Assembly: GCF_945859705.1 (NCBI RefSeq)
Contig: NC_079136.1
Span: 80,414,867-80,478,866 of the forward strand
From: Episyrphus balteatus
Lineage: Eukaryota > Arthropoda > Insecta > Diptera > Syrphidae
DNA length: 64,000 nucleotides
Direction: 5' to 3'
The notes beneath the pieces were generated by a model. It saw only the letters and a list, made by a program, of their open reading frames with translations, searched no databases and was not told where the DNA came from. A program made the position numbers and the translations under genes. Positions 1-10,807 of this stretch are shown here, piece by piece. The number at the start of each line of letters is the position of its first letter. Within the stretch, counting starts at the first letter, position 1.

Positions 1-723
1 AATAAAATGCACGACTGGGTCGCACGTACTTGCTCTTGTAGTTCAAAGCTTCTTTATCTTAAATATCTATTGGAAATTTAAGATTTTGTGGAGAAAAAAA
101 AAAATAAAAACAAAAAAAAAAAATCGAAAGTTAAAAAAATTCAATATTTTAAATATTTTTTGAAAAACTTTTTTTTTAATTTTTTTTTACATTTTACACT
201 TCAATACCTATGATGTCTGTGAATTTTGAAAAAATTGACTTATGCTTTGATGAAATATATGAACTTAAAAAAAATGTCAATTTTTGAACAACGGCAACGC
301 CATATTTCCGCTCTCGGCATTTTTTGAGAAATACTAAAAACGCAGTTTTGTTGAAATCAATAAGAGTACTGCGCACACCAAATTTAAACGAAATCGTTAG
401 AGCCGTTTTCGAGAAATTTGAAATACCTCGAAAACGTTATATGGGAGATATGCGTTAAATTAGAGATATTAAAAAAATAAAAAAAACGGTCCTAGGGAAT
501 TACGTAAAAATCATCTGTACCAAGTTTCAAGCAAATCCATCCATCCGTTTAGGCCCTAGCTCCATGTACAGATGGACGTACAGACGCACAGACGCACAGA
601 CCGACGGACGGCATGACGAAAACCACTTTTATGATCTTCTCCATCATCGTAATGTTGGTTTTGATTAAAACCTCGATTTTTTTTTTTCTACACGAAACCA
701 ATACTTGCCCTATAGAGCAAGTA
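1..723 (-). repeat. GTCT-repeat interspersed element (mini-me/DINE-1-like), copy 1
   Basis: Read on the minus strand this begins at about 723 with a TTGCTCTATAGGGCAAG terminus. It passes through a GTCTGTGCGTCTG-like run at 570-610 and an ACTTGG box near 520-530, and ends at 1-40 with a terminus found again at 18681-18717 (GCAAGTACGTGCGAC). The order of short terminal word, GTCY microsatellite and AACTTGG box resembles the mini-me/DINE-1 class of non-autonomous insect elements; the class name is inferred by resemblance. It abuts the 3' truncated end of the retrotransposon at 784-4451 and may have caused that truncation. Its far end may lie outside the window. Confidence 0.6.
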
Positions 724-783
724 AAAAAGTAGATTTCATTAGGTGTAACACAAAAAAATAATTAATTCAGGAAGCGGTAATGT

Positions 784-1509
784 TTACATGGGAATGTTGA
801 TAGTTTTTTTGAAGTTCCCGAAACGGAGAGAAGCGCGGTTGTTGCCTCTATTTAACATGACCAAAACAGGCCCCCAGGGACACTGAATTGTAAATCTTCT
901 GTGTGGGTAGAACCCGCGGTTCAGGTATATCCCTTTGGACGGGTCGAAAACAGGTGGTTCAGTAGTCGGGTCGGTTGGTGGTTTTGCACCTGGTGGTGTT
1001 GCTGCTGGTGGTAAAGTGGATGGTGTTGATGGTGCTGGTGGTAAAGCGGATTGTGGTAATGGTGCTGGTGGTAGAACGGATGGTTGTAATGGTGCCGGTG
1101 GTAAAGCGGATGCTTGTAATGATGCCGGTGGTATTGGTACTAAAGTGGGTGTGGTTACCGTTGCTGGTGGTACAGCATAAAAGTCGTACAACCCAGCTGC
1201 ATCTTCTGGTAGGCAGGCGCCTAATTTATATGCGCCAGATAAATAGGCAATCTGGCCGGTTGTCGCTACGAAACCTCTGGATCTTGGTAATGGCGGGTTC
1301 AGCTTGCACCAAGCTTCCTCGGCTGCATTCCTCTCCTCTCGAATCTCAGCCATCCTCTGTGCAACTGGAATTTTCGGGGGGATCGGCTTCGCAGCTTCTT
1401 TTGCCAGGTTCTCTACCCGGCGGGTAATGACTTGACGGTGATTTGTAAGGGCGCATCTGGTCGCGGAGGAGCGCGAAAATGGCTTGTTGCCGTTCGTTGG
1501 CGGAGGCAC
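784..1509 (-). pseudogene. Proline-rich 3' reading frame of the LTR element
   Basis: A 241-codon open frame with about eight repeats of a PPAPLxxSxLP unit in its middle (roughly residues 125-185), followed by a short basic tail. It lies in a different frame from both the protease frame (ends at 1413) and a third overlapping frame (1346-1744). Three overlapping open frames here fit a decayed, frameshifted polyprotein rather than three genes. The PPAP repeat is encoded by a degenerate GGTGCTGGTGGTAAAGCGGA-like tandem repeat on the plus strand at about 1000-1130. I do not recognise a family for it. Confidence 0.45.
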
Positions 1510-2288
1510 GGGTCATTTGGTACAGGAGCACGGCTTCCATGTAGAGCAAAAGGTAGTGGCAGTTGTTTGCCGTGAACCTTTGTCGGTTGGCTGGCGAATT
1601 GCTGGCGGCTCGGTTCGGCGATTGGAGGGACTCCACGGCTTGGCTCTGGAAGCTGTCTCTCTGGAGAAGACAATCGGTGGAACCGTCGTCCTTTTTCCAA
1701 GTCGGCCTGGCTCGGGTGGTCTTTGCTAGTATTTGTTCTTCCATATGGCTGGGTACGAGAACTTTTGCTATCTTTATTGGTCTTATGATTCATATTCATT
1801 TTTTCGGCGGTGTCAATGGCTTGAGATAGAGGTCTCCTCATCTCGGCTGCTGCTACTTGACTGACTGGAATTTCTGGATAATGAAGCTGCTTGATGCGGT
1901 TCGCTAGGACATTGGAAATATTATTTATTTTCTTGAATTTCGGTAATTTTTTATTCAGGTCTTCGTTAAGTTTTTGCGGTTGTTCGACAAGGAGATGTGA
2001 TGTAACATGGCAAACAGCTGAGTTTTCGGTCTGGATCGGTTTACTTCCGGTAATGGGTTTCCCCGCTATGTAAAGCTGAATGTTTGCTTGTTGCATTAAA
2101 TCCATTCCTAGGATTGCGTCTTCTGCAAGAGCAGGTAAATATGTTACATCTCCTGTTAGTTCAGTGTCTCCAATGATGAATGTGGTGGTGAAGTGTTCAC
2201 TCGTAGCAACTGGGTTTCCATTGGCCATATGAATCGGTTCGTAATTAATCCGCACCGGTAAGTCAAGTTCTTTAAACTTTTGTCGTAC
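1413..2288 (-). pseudogene. Retropepsin second half and downstream polyprotein, cut off by an in-frame TAG
   Basis: This frame is exactly in phase with gag and separated from it by one TAG codon at 2289-2291. Its first about 70 residues look like the flap and C-terminal half of a retroviral-type aspartic protease, with an ILGMDLM segment typical of the family. The active-site DTGS lies before the stop, at the end of the gag frame, so the stop falls inside the protease. That fits a nonsense mutation better than programmed readthrough, which normally sits between domains. The rest is charged and low in recognisable features. No polymerase motif follows. Confidence 0.7.
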
Positions 2289-3695
2289 CTATTTGCCTAT
2301 AAAAGTTTTTGTAGAACCGGTGTCGACCAATGCTTGGAACGTGCGGTTGTCCACTGTTATAGGGACGAAATATCGGGGATCTTGGCGGGGCGGGCAGTAA
2401 ACAACTGCAACGGGGTTTCGGTGACAAGGACAGTCCTTGGTTAATTTACCATCCTCGCCGCAGAAGGAGCAAAAGAGACGGAACGGTCGGTGGCAAGTTT
2501 CTTTACGATGGCCTCTTTGCTTGCAGTTCCAGCAATGGGTATCCCTATTATATGGAACGGTTGCTGGTGGATCGCGGGGAAACGACTGTGCAGGGGAGGC
2601 TGCAGAAACTGTCGGTCGGATATTTCGCTCTTCGTTTTTGATGGACTCAAATTCCTCTGCAAGAGTCATCAACTCGTCTAATGTGTCCAAATCTCGGCGA
2701 CGAATGTAGAACCTGTATTCAGGTCGCATGTGGTCAAAGATTCTTTCTAAGTTTTCGGCTATAGACATACGAGGGTGTTGTCGTATGAGGTACTGTACAG
2801 CTAAGATGTACTCCTTAGCACGCTCACGGGGACCTTGGCGTTTGCGAAGTATTTCTTCTTCTAACTTATGAAGATAGCGGGCCGGTAAAAAATAACGTAT
2901 GAAAGCTTCGCGAAAGTCTTCCCACTTTGTGAAAGTTTCGCTTTTGATACGTAACCATTCTAATGCAGTACCCCGGAATAACTCAGGTAGTGTTCTTAAC
3001 ATATCATTTGGAGGGATGTTATAGCACAGTGTTAGTTCTGTTACTCTTTCCAGGAATTCAAGGGGGTTTCCAGATGAATCAAATCGCAGGCCCCACTTGC
3101 GCACAGTGTTCATCACCTCAGCCTCGTAACTCAGAGTGAGTCGATTTGAAGGTCCAAGTGGTGGTGCTTTTGCGGAAGTAAATTGAGTCTGGTCTGGATG
3201 AGAGATGAAACTCTGCTGGAAGGGTGCTGGATGGTTAGCGGAAACAACGGAGTTGTTTGAAAGTGGTTGCTGGTGGCCGGGTATCATAGTTGGAACATTG
3301 AAAGAAGTCTGAATATGTAAAGGGTTTTTTAGATCTTTTTCGAGACTTGTCGGACTGGTATCGGGTGCTTCTTCTTTCGAAGCGTCTTCGGTGTCATTTG
3401 CTTCGTCGGATAGCGCGGCGTCAAGCCTTTGCTGAGTGAGATTAATCCATTTCTCGCATAAATTTTGAGTAGAAGCAAGTGCACGAACTTGTTTCAAATG
3501 CTGACTTAAACGTTGCCGTAGGTCCTGCATGTTTCCTGCAGTATCTAAATCACGGGTTTTGAGCATTTCGATTAGTTCGGTTTTCTTCATCAAATAGATG
3601 AAACCAAGATTCCTGAACGGACGGTCATCGTCTGGCGGCGGTGAAGCGTTTGCCTCGGACATATCGGGCAGTGAAAGTCGGATTGTAAAGAACAA
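2289..3695 (-). CDS. Gag-like protein of the LTR element, ending in protease active site
   Basis: A 468-codon intact frame. Residues about 30-70 resemble a SAP-type helix-loop-helix, followed by an acidic linker. A retrotransposon gag core follows at about 190-345 (a segment around ALEWLRIKSETFTKWEDFRE is diagnostic). Two zinc knuckles lie at about 385-425: CWNCKQRGHRKETC (CX2CX4HX4C), then CSFCGEDGKLTKDC, where the usual histidine is replaced. The frame ends in VDTGSTKTFIGK, the catalytic loop of an aspartic protease. The M chosen is the first in frame; a shorter start at residue 12 (MSEAN) is equally plausible. Family knowledge: gag forms the particle that packages element RNA. An open gag next to a broken pol could mean recent loss or use in trans. 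Confidence 0.8.
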   Translation of the reverse strand: MFFTIRLSLPDMSEANASPPPDDDRPFRNLGFIYLMKKTELIEMLKTRDLDTAGNMQDLRQRLSQHLKQVRALASTQNLCEKWINLTQQRLDAALSDEANDTEDASKEEAPDTSPTSLEKDLKNPLHIQTSFNVPTMIPGHQQPLSNNSVVSANHPAPFQQSFISHPDQTQFTSAKAPPLGPSNRLTLSYEAEVMNTVRKWGLRFDSSGNPLEFLERVTELTLCYNIPPNDMLRTLPELFRGTALEWLRIKSETFTKWEDFREAFIRYFLPARYLHKLEEEILRKRQGPRERAKEYILAVQYLIRQHPRMSIAENLERIFDHMRPEYRFYIRRRDLDTLDELMTLAEEFESIKNEERNIRPTVSAASPAQSFPRDPPATVPYNRDTHCWNCKQRGHRKETCHRPFRLFCSFCGEDGKLTKDCPCHRNPVAVVYCPPRQDPRYFVPITVDNRTFQALVDTGSTKTFIGK

Positions 3696-3801
3696 GTGAT
3701 TTCGAGTTAAAAGAGCGGAAAGCGGACGGCGGCGGAAGGCGGTAGAACCTTTAAAAGATTCCGGGTCGGTCGGCGGAAAGTATCAGAATGAATCTTCTAA
3801 A

Positions 3802-3820
3802 GGTCCCTGCTCGGGCGCCA
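3802..3820 (-). other. Primer-binding site, Lys-tRNA type
   Basis: On the minus strand the sequence just inside the LTR is TGGCGCCCGAGCAGGGACC. Its first 18 bases complement the 3' end of a lysine-type tRNA with CCA. It lies three bases after the CATCACA end of the LTR, the expected place for first-strand priming. This supports LTR identity and minus orientation. Confidence 0.75.
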
Positions 3821-3823
3821 AAA

Positions 3824-4451
3824 TGTGATGCTTTTTTATCAAAGGCTGAGGTAAGCTCGCCGGTTCCAGGGTTTTGCCGAAGAAAGCACAGTAAAACTCG
3901 GCTATAGAAGAAAAACCAAAACTCAAATTCTTTATTTTCACTATAGAATCGTTCTTTATTGTGCTCTACTTTCTTTAAATAACAATTTTAAATAAAACTT
4001 ATATACTACTTAAAAATAATGCCCAACACTCCAGGAGAGCAGGGGATCTCGGACGGAGATAAAAGAAATAAACCCTACGGTGACCAAAATATGCTATTAT
4101 GACCAAACTCAGAGTGAGATGGTGGTTTCGGGAATTATGACCAAACTCCAAATGAGATGGTGGCTTCGGATAGAGACGGGAATTATGACCAAACTCTAAA
4201 TGAGATGGTGGTTTCGGGAATTATGACCAAACTCCAAACGAGATGGTGGCTTTGGGAATTATGACCAAACTCTAAATGAGATGGTGGCTTCGGGAATTAT
4301 GACCAAACTCCAAATGAGATGGTGGCTTCGAATAGAGACGAGAATTATACCTAACGGTCGGAAGTAATGCCCTTAACTCAAAATGAGAAGGGGGACTCGG
4401 AAAGAGACGCTAAAACTACCTAGCTAACGTCAAAACGGAAATTTGCCAACA
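3824..4451 (-). repeat. 5' LTR of the retrotransposon (about 628 bp)
   Basis: Bounded by TG...CA on the minus strand (TGTTGGC at 4451, CATCACA at 3824) and directly followed by the primer site. It contains AATAAA-like words and the tandem repeat at 4096-4345. No second LTR copy is in the window, so the outer edge is inferred from the TG/CA rule only. Confidence 0.6.
4096..4345. repeat. Tandem repeat inside the LTR, about 6 units of 36-48 bp
   Basis: A unit beginning ATTATGACCAAACTC and ending GAGATGGTGGCTTCGG recurs about six times. Variants alternate TCCAAATGAG and TCTAAATGAG. Two units carry an extra ATAGAGACG block. Tandem sub-repeats in an LTR often carry enhancer or insulator activity in Gypsy elements; here that is only a possibility. 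Confidence 0.85.
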
Positions 4452-6154
4452 TTCAAAAATTTACAACAATACGGTATATCTATTATGGCTTAAATAGGTG
4501 TATTGAGGGAGAAATCGTCTACTACAAGTAGATTCAAAAGATCTCTCGTTTATTCGGAAATTCTTACATCTACTTAGTAATATTTTTACACAAAGCAAGT
4601 GTGAACTATATAAAATTAAACGGTAAAATTGATGTTAAATTAATAATAACAATAGTTTTGAGTATAAAACAAAATGTATGTTGTCGTGTTTGTGTTGTTG
4701 CTATTGATGGCATAATCCGGGACGTTCAGTTGTTTTGGTATCGGTTTTATAGTCCGGGATGGGCGGTTGCCAAATAGTTTTAATTAATTTGATTTCTTTT
4801 TGTTGGTGTTGATGGCATAGTCCGGGACGTTTTATTAATTTGGTTTCGGGTTTATAGTCCGGGATGGTTGGTTTCCATACAGCTTTAATTAAATTGGTTT
4901 GCGGTGGAAAGGAAAGTGTGACGCTTCGTTACACAACATTGAGACAACAACACAAAATAAAAAATTAAAATAGTGTCTTTCGTTAAAAAAAAGGCAAACA
5001 AATAAATTACTACACATCTGTTATTCGGATAATTAGTAGAGGTAAAATAGTACATAAAATCAAGGAATAAAAAAAAAATTGTTACACTCATGAAACTTGG
5101 CAAAAAATTTATAAAAAAGTCTATAAAAAAAGTTATGTGGAAGAGTATTTTTTCGCGGACAAGAGGGAGGGGGTGAAGGTCAAAAATATACTGAAAAAAA
5201 TTGTGCGAATATCATCATAAGACACATGTTTTCAAGGTATTGTTTGATGCTTTTTTGATGCCAACTTTTTTTTATAGACTTTTTTTGTCCTTGGTTCTTA
5301 TCCCAAAAGCAAACTTTTTGCCAAGTTTCATGAGTGTAACAATTTTTTTTTTAAATGCCTATTTTACTTGTACTAAATGTACAATTGTTAGCTTTTGTTG
5401 AATTTTTGTTTGAATTAGAATGTCTTTCTTGAATTTTGTTTGAATTACAATATCTTTCGTTCTAAGTTCAACTTTTAAAATAGATAGATATACAACTTTT
5501 AACAGGGCAAGCGTTTAAAATAATAAACCAGTGTCACTTAATACAATTTTTTCAGGCTGCTGTTCTAAAATAAAAGTTGTTAAGTTTAATTAAAACTTAG
5601 AACTGTTAATAAATTTGTGACAAAACAGCGTTTGAGATAAAAAATGTGTTGAAAAATAGATTCCCAACTATTTAACAACTTTCTAATGAAAGATTAAAAA
5701 AATAAAAAATTTTAGGAAGGGGAAGTAAAATGCTAGTTTAAAGTATGGTTTTATAGAATCTACACAAAAACTGCAATAGATGTTTTATAAAAACAAAAAA
5801 TTCATATATGTTTTTTTGCATTACTTATTTTAGAATTTTAACAAAAAAATAAATCTAAAATGTATAAAATTGATCACCACTTACGAATAAAGTTTAAGAA
5901 ATGTTTTTTGAAGTGGTGGGGTAGACGTACGAGTTCGTTGACGTGTTTTGTTAAAATTAATATAAAAAAACAATGGTTGTGGTCTCTATAAACTTTATTA
6001 TTATTTATTTATATTTTTTTACTAATAAAACAATAACAACTAAAAAATAAATAACAATACCTAAAAATGAGACAAATTTTGTTATGTAGGTACATAATTT
6101 AAAAAAAAAATAATATGACATTCATATATTTTATTTACTGGAATTTTCGTTTAT
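4452..6154. other. Intergenic AT-rich DNA
   Basis: No gene seen. The stretch 4640-4880 carries repeats of a TCCGGGACG/TAGTCCGGGATGG word, about four copies in alternating forms. An inverted repeat lies at 5071-5345, listed separately. The rest is A/T homopolymer-rich without coding signature. Confidence 0.6.
5071..5345. repeat. Inverted repeat, arms about 35 bp plus weaker inner match
   Basis: The arm ATTGTTACACTCATGAAACT at about 5077-5096 (continuing to about 5105) returns inverted at about 5308-5345. Inside it, a weaker match pairs the runs around 5110-5130 and 5265-5285. A related sequence occurs inverted at 30905-31160, so this is a dispersed family of foldback type. Confidence 0.7.
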
Positions 6155-6200
6155 AGACCAGTGCCGATGCCTTCAAAAACATTAAAAAGTACAAAAAAAT

Positions 6201-7560
6201 CATAGTAGGATGAAACCCATTGGAAAAGGAGGGGAATATGATAAGAATGAAAGGAAAAATAAATTACGGGCGAGCCGAGTTCGGGAAGTGGGTGGGTTGA
6301 GTTTTTAATGGTAAAAAATGGTATATCTCGATTTCCGGCAAAACTACAAATCCTATAAAAAAAAGTTGTATGGCAAAGTTGTAGGTAATACAAAGATCTA
6401 CGACTTTTGTATCAACATTTTTTTCACATAACCTCAAAATTTATGTGAAAAATTCAAAAAACCGAGTTTTTGGTTTTTTATTTTTATCTTTTTCAAAAAC
6501 AAAAATTTTTCTACGAAATTTGGTGAAAACTTACCTTATTATGTTCCAAATACACAGTAATTTATTTGATTTGAAATATTAATTTGTTCACCTTATTTTG
6601 ACTTAATACCAAAAAAACAACCTAATTTTCAATCGAAAATTCACGTGTCAAAATATCAGCTTTTTTCAAAAAGTCGGTGGCCATTTAGTTCGTTAAAATG
6701 TCTATTTTCTGATGGTGTAAAAAAAATTTTACATTAGTATACTTTAGAACATGTTTTAGTAAAATTCAAAAAATGAAAAAAGCTTGAATTGGAAAAAAAA
6801 TTTTTATCATTGTTTACAATTTTGGCCATTTTATTCAAATTTACACTTTAATTACTCAAAAAACGTAAGATTTCATGTAACATTGATTAATCTTACGTTT
6901 TTTGAGTAATTAAAGTGTAAATTTGAATAAAATGGCCAAAATTGTAAACAATGATAAAAAATTTTTTTCGAATTCAAGCTTTTTTCATTTTTTGAATTTT
7001 ACTAAAACATGTTCTAAAGTATACTAATGTAAAATTTTTTTTACACCATCAGAAAATAGACATTTTAACGAACTAAATGGCCACCGACTTTTTGAAAAAA
7101 GCTGATATTTTGACACGTGAATTTTCGATTGAAAATTAGGTTGTTTTTTTGGTATTAAGTCAAAATAAGGTGAACAAATTAATATTTCAAATCAAATAAA
7201 TTACTGTGTATTTGGAACATAATAAGGTAAGTTTTCACCAAATTTCGTAGAAAAATTTTTGTTTTTGAAAAAGATAAAAATAAAAAACCAAAAACTCGGT
7301 TTTTTTAATTTTTCACATACATTTTGAGGTTATGTGAAAAAAATGTTGATACAAAAGTTGTAGATCTTTGTATTACCTACAACTTTGCCATACAACTTTT
7401 TTTTATAGGATTTGTAGTTTTGCCGGAAATCGAGATATACCATTTTTTACCATTAAAAACTCAACCCACCCACTTCCCGAACTCGGCTCGCCCGTAATTT
7501 ATTTTTCCTTTAATTTTCATCATATTCACCTCCCTTTCCAATGGGTTTCATTCTACTATG
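6201..7560. repeat. Large near-perfect palindrome (about 670-bp arms, 20-nt spacer)
   Basis: The left arm 6201-6870 returns as its reverse complement at 6891-7560, around a 20-base spacer (6871-6890, centre 6880.5). Similarity continues more weakly to about 6155 and 7605 with small indels. The two arms encode the same spurious open frame on opposite strands. No transposase is visible. It lies 363 bases beyond the stop codon of gene A, so a read-through transcript of gene A would fold into a long hairpin. Confidence 0.95.
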
Positions 7561-7922
7561 ATTTTTTTTGGTTTCAAAAATTATCGACCCTGGTCTATTA
7601 TGGTTTATTATTTATTTATTTTTATTTTATAATATTTAATAGCTTATTTGTCTTTAATAATAATGGATTTGAGCTCAAAATCATTTTTGTAATCTGACTG
7701 AGTCAGTAAAATTGCCTTATTTTTATTTACATTTTCGAACTACATATGTACTATGTACATATGTATATTTGACGTTAATTTAAAATTTTTCACTGTACAC
7801 TTTTTTCACAGACGGCAAATTTATATGAAAACCTTGTCGTACTGCAACCTTAATTGAAATATTAACTTTTTTTTTGCATAAGTGTCTGCAGAAACCTGTC
7901 ATTTTTCCTCATACGGATAAAT

Positions 7923-10612
7923 TCAATATTTATAGAAAGGATATCTCGGTATAAAAGACGTTTCCTTGAGGATTGTTGGTTTTAATGATTTAACATACAA
8001 CGCTTTCTTATACGAAGGTGATGCTGAAATATTAAAAATATTAGTTTTGCTGAATTATTATCTTTTATAAAGAACTTACGCATTTCAAAATTCAAGTTTA
8101 TATGACGTCCAGTTGAAATTCGATTTTTTAAAATTGAAATTACAGTGTCTTCAGATATTCCATTCAAGTTTGCGATAAAAGGGACATTTCCTATTGTAAT
8201 TGGAATCGAAACATTTGACGATTTGTGCGCTCCATTATAATTGGCTGTTACTTCTATTTCATAGGTAATTTTTATAACTTTGCAATGCTCTTCACTGGTT
8301 ATTGGTGTTGGTGGAACTCGAATTGTATCTTTAATTTCAAAATCATCTGTTTCAAATGGTCCAAATTCCTTTTTAACAATAGGAATTTTTTCAGTCCAAG
8401 TTTCTTTGCGTCTTATTTCTGAATATAAAGCTACAAGATTTAACACCAGTCGCACTTGTCTCACCATTATTTTACTGTGGTTGACAACTTTAACAATAAA
8501 ATGAACCAATTCTCCTGGCACATAGCCGGTTTGTGGTATACCAAGAGAAAGAACAAGTGGTTTTGAGATGCATGGACCGCAACAAAAATATTTCAGGACT
8601 TCCATTTTAGCTGGAATCTAATATAGGTAAAAATTACAAATATTGTTTTAAAAAGTTGATTAGGAACTTACACGCAAGACAGGAAGCCGATTTAGATCTA
8701 AAGGTTGAAGTACATTTAATTCCATAGAATGTGACTTGTTAAACAATAACGGTCGTTCTACAATTATTTTTATATCGTAACGTATGCGGCCATAAGTACC
8801 TTCAAAAGTCGAAGGACACATTGGAGGCAAAGGGCATTCAAATGTGTAGGTATGTGTTCCAGCTGGCAAATCTGATATACATTCTAAAAAAAAAAAGTTG
8901 AAATATGTTGATAAATGAATTTAAAAAAAGAATAATATTAAACATAAAAAACAATGCTTTACAAACTGTCCTTATTTAACTTGCAATAAAAGTATATGAA
9001 CAATATTTGGGATTCAAATTCAAGAAAAAAAATGGATCCCACAATTCTGCCAGTCTTTTGATTAAAACATTTTTTTTTTTTTTTTTGAAAAATCAATTTT
9101 TTGAAAGCGATTTTTTTTTTTAAGTGTTGATTAAAAATTACATACTAACTTATAAAAAAATGTAAGAAAATTTTTGTTATATTCTCCTGGAACTCTCGGT
9201 TTCACCAGTGATACTTTTGCTCATTATATATTTAAAAATTCTGCGTCACAGGATATGGCAGCTGGTCGTTCTTGGTTTGTATAAAATTTGTATGGACTAT
9301 AGAGATTCATATTGCATCAAAAACGATTCTTCAAAATATATAATCTACACAAGTTTTGTGCTTGAATTTAATGTTCAAAATTGTTTGAAAAAATCGCGAA
9401 TTCAATATATTGCTGACTTAAATTAGATTTTGTTGAATATTTTTTGAAAATCTGAAAAAATGTAATTTGTTTACCTAAATGCATAGGTCTATTCAATTTG
9501 AACTCATATCTGTAAACCAAAACTTATTTCTAGACTTTGATCCACAGAAATCTGCCTCCGAATGTAAGAAATAATTTTTTTTATAATTTTAATATTTTTT
9601 TTTTAATGGAGCGGATTTTAGGAATAGTTTTGTCAAACTCAAAATTTTGAAGAAGAATTTAAACAAAAATTAACCTATTTTTTTCGAAATCATATCTACA
9701 TTTTTAAGTTCTAGTTTTGTTTTCAAAATGTAGTTCGAAAATTTGATTTTTCAAAAATCCAACAATTATTTTCTTTTCAAAATTTTGGTTTTGATTTATT
9801 TAAAATGATATAATTGAAAAAGTTATTTGGAGATATTCAGAAATTAAAAAATCGTTTCTGTGGAACCTTTAATATAACGGTTTTTGAAAAAAAATTTTTT
9901 TTCATAACTAGATAGACCTTGTCAAAAACGATTACTAGAATTTCAATCAGAGTCGTAAGAGTCGTTTTTTCAAAATTGGTATATAAAAGGTAATGTTATT
10001 TTTGGTCCAAAAACATTTTTTTCCAAAAACCCCTCTGTAGTGTGTTCATATATCAATTTAACAACAATTACAGCTACGTAAAAACGAAATCTTTCTTTTA
10101 TATTAACCTGAATTTGTATCACCTACATAAGCTGACATCCCGCAGCCCTTTCTAAAGTGAACTTTGTCTCGCGGGATAAGCAAAAAAAATTATATTTTTT
10201 TAAAGTAAAATTTGTTGTTAAAATATTAAGGTTGTTCATTAATGTGTTTTATTTTTTTTTTTTTTATTTTAGGCTCACCTTTGGCATGAATACAATCTGT
10301 GGTGTTTTCAAAAAATCGCTCCTCATCACTTCTGTAATATGAACCAATAACTGGTGTGTTTTTTGAGTCCGAGGGTACAGCATGTTCATCCCATCTAACT
10401 TTGGCATATCCGCGCATACGTAGTTTGACACCTTTAAAAAAAGTTTATTATTTTTTTTTTTGTATAGTTTTCAATTTTAACCTTGATTTCATCTTACCCT
10501 TTACTGTCATCGATTCTTCTAAATGAATTATTGCTCGACCTCTAACTATTTGTCCAGCATAGTATATCCCTAAAGGGTTATCATCATAAATAACTTCAAA
10601 TCGTATGCCCAT
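7923..10612 (-). CDS. Alpha-arrestin (arrestin-domain) gene A
   Basis: Coding exons on the minus strand: 10498-10612, 10279-10431, 8672-8883, 8080-8617, 7923-8023. They total 1119 bases (372 aa) with all frames continuous and phases 1, 1, 0, 1. The start MGIRFEVIYDD is the only good fit upstream of the arrestin N strand. Arrestin_N covers about residues 5-155 (PAGTHTYTFECPLPP, YGRIRYDIKI) and Arrestin_C about 175-315 (QTGYVPGE, IPITIGNVPF). A CCGPC linker lies at 172-176. Family role: adaptor linking membrane cargo to ubiquitin ligases and endosomal sorting. The last exon encodes SPSY at 341-344 where relatives have PPxY, so ligase binding may be weakened, but it keeps a FIPRYPF tail motif. 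The second intron (1395 bp), not the first, is the long one. A possible AATAAA lies on the minus strand at 7722-7727. The paralogue type is certain; the orthologue is not assigned. Confidence 0.9.
8884..10278 (-). other. Long intron 2 of gene A
   Basis: 1395 bp of A/T-rich DNA with runs of T and A and no recognisable exon or full element. The stretch 9640-10000 carries degenerate words (TTTTTCAAAATTGG-like) seen in the GTCT-repeat elements. It sits at the position where genes B and C have 66- and 55-bp introns and gene D has none. Confidence 0.75.
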
Positions 10613-10799
10613 TTCGAATGGATTGAAGAAATTGCAAGTGTCCTAGTTTTTTAGCTAGAAGTATTAATAATTTACTCCAACTATTAAGGCCTCGTATTTT
10701 AAAGATAGAGTTGAAAAAAAAATGCGTTTCAGATTGCGGAAAAATTAACCTTTTTTAATTTACTGATTAAATTTATTTCAAAAATGGGGCTCATGAGGG
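10613..10799. promoter_or_regulatory. Short upstream region of gene A
   Basis: Only about 190 bases separate the gene A start codon from the target duplication of a hAT-type element. No clear TATA or initiator can be called. The gene A promoter lies either here, within the inserted element, or beyond it. Confidence 0.3.
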
Positions 10800-10807
10800 G
10801 TAAAATT

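Larger units (their letters stand above)
784..4451 (-). mobile_element. Truncated Gypsy-like LTR retrotransposon (5' LTR, gag, partial protease)
   Basis: Read on the minus strand the order is LTR (4451-3824, TGTTGGC...CATCACA), a 3-base gap, a tRNA-type primer site (3820-3802), gag (3695-2289), the second half of an aspartic protease (2288-about 2050), and a proline-rich end (1509-784). No reverse transcriptase, RNase H, integrase or 3' LTR is visible. The element therefore lost its pol and 3' end, or it is a gag-pro-only derivative. The window shows a different repeat directly beyond 784. A Gypsy-type affinity is inferred from the gag layout, zinc knuckles and primer site. Confidence 0.8.

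Noticed and set aside
935..1427. Glycine- and valine-rich plus-strand frames
   Set aside because: They are other-frame readings of the proline-rich repeat of the minus-strand retroelement.
6151..7697. Two open frames with the same 45-residue start on opposite strands
   Set aside because: They are the two arms of the palindrome read outward. Identity reflects the inverted repeat, not a protein family.
7982..8079. Gene A ending in the open frame that runs to 7982
   Set aside because: That reading crosses a GTAAG donor at 8079 and a TTTCAG acceptor at 8024. Splicing restores the family tail motifs (SPSYKKA, PRYPF), matching the other three genes.
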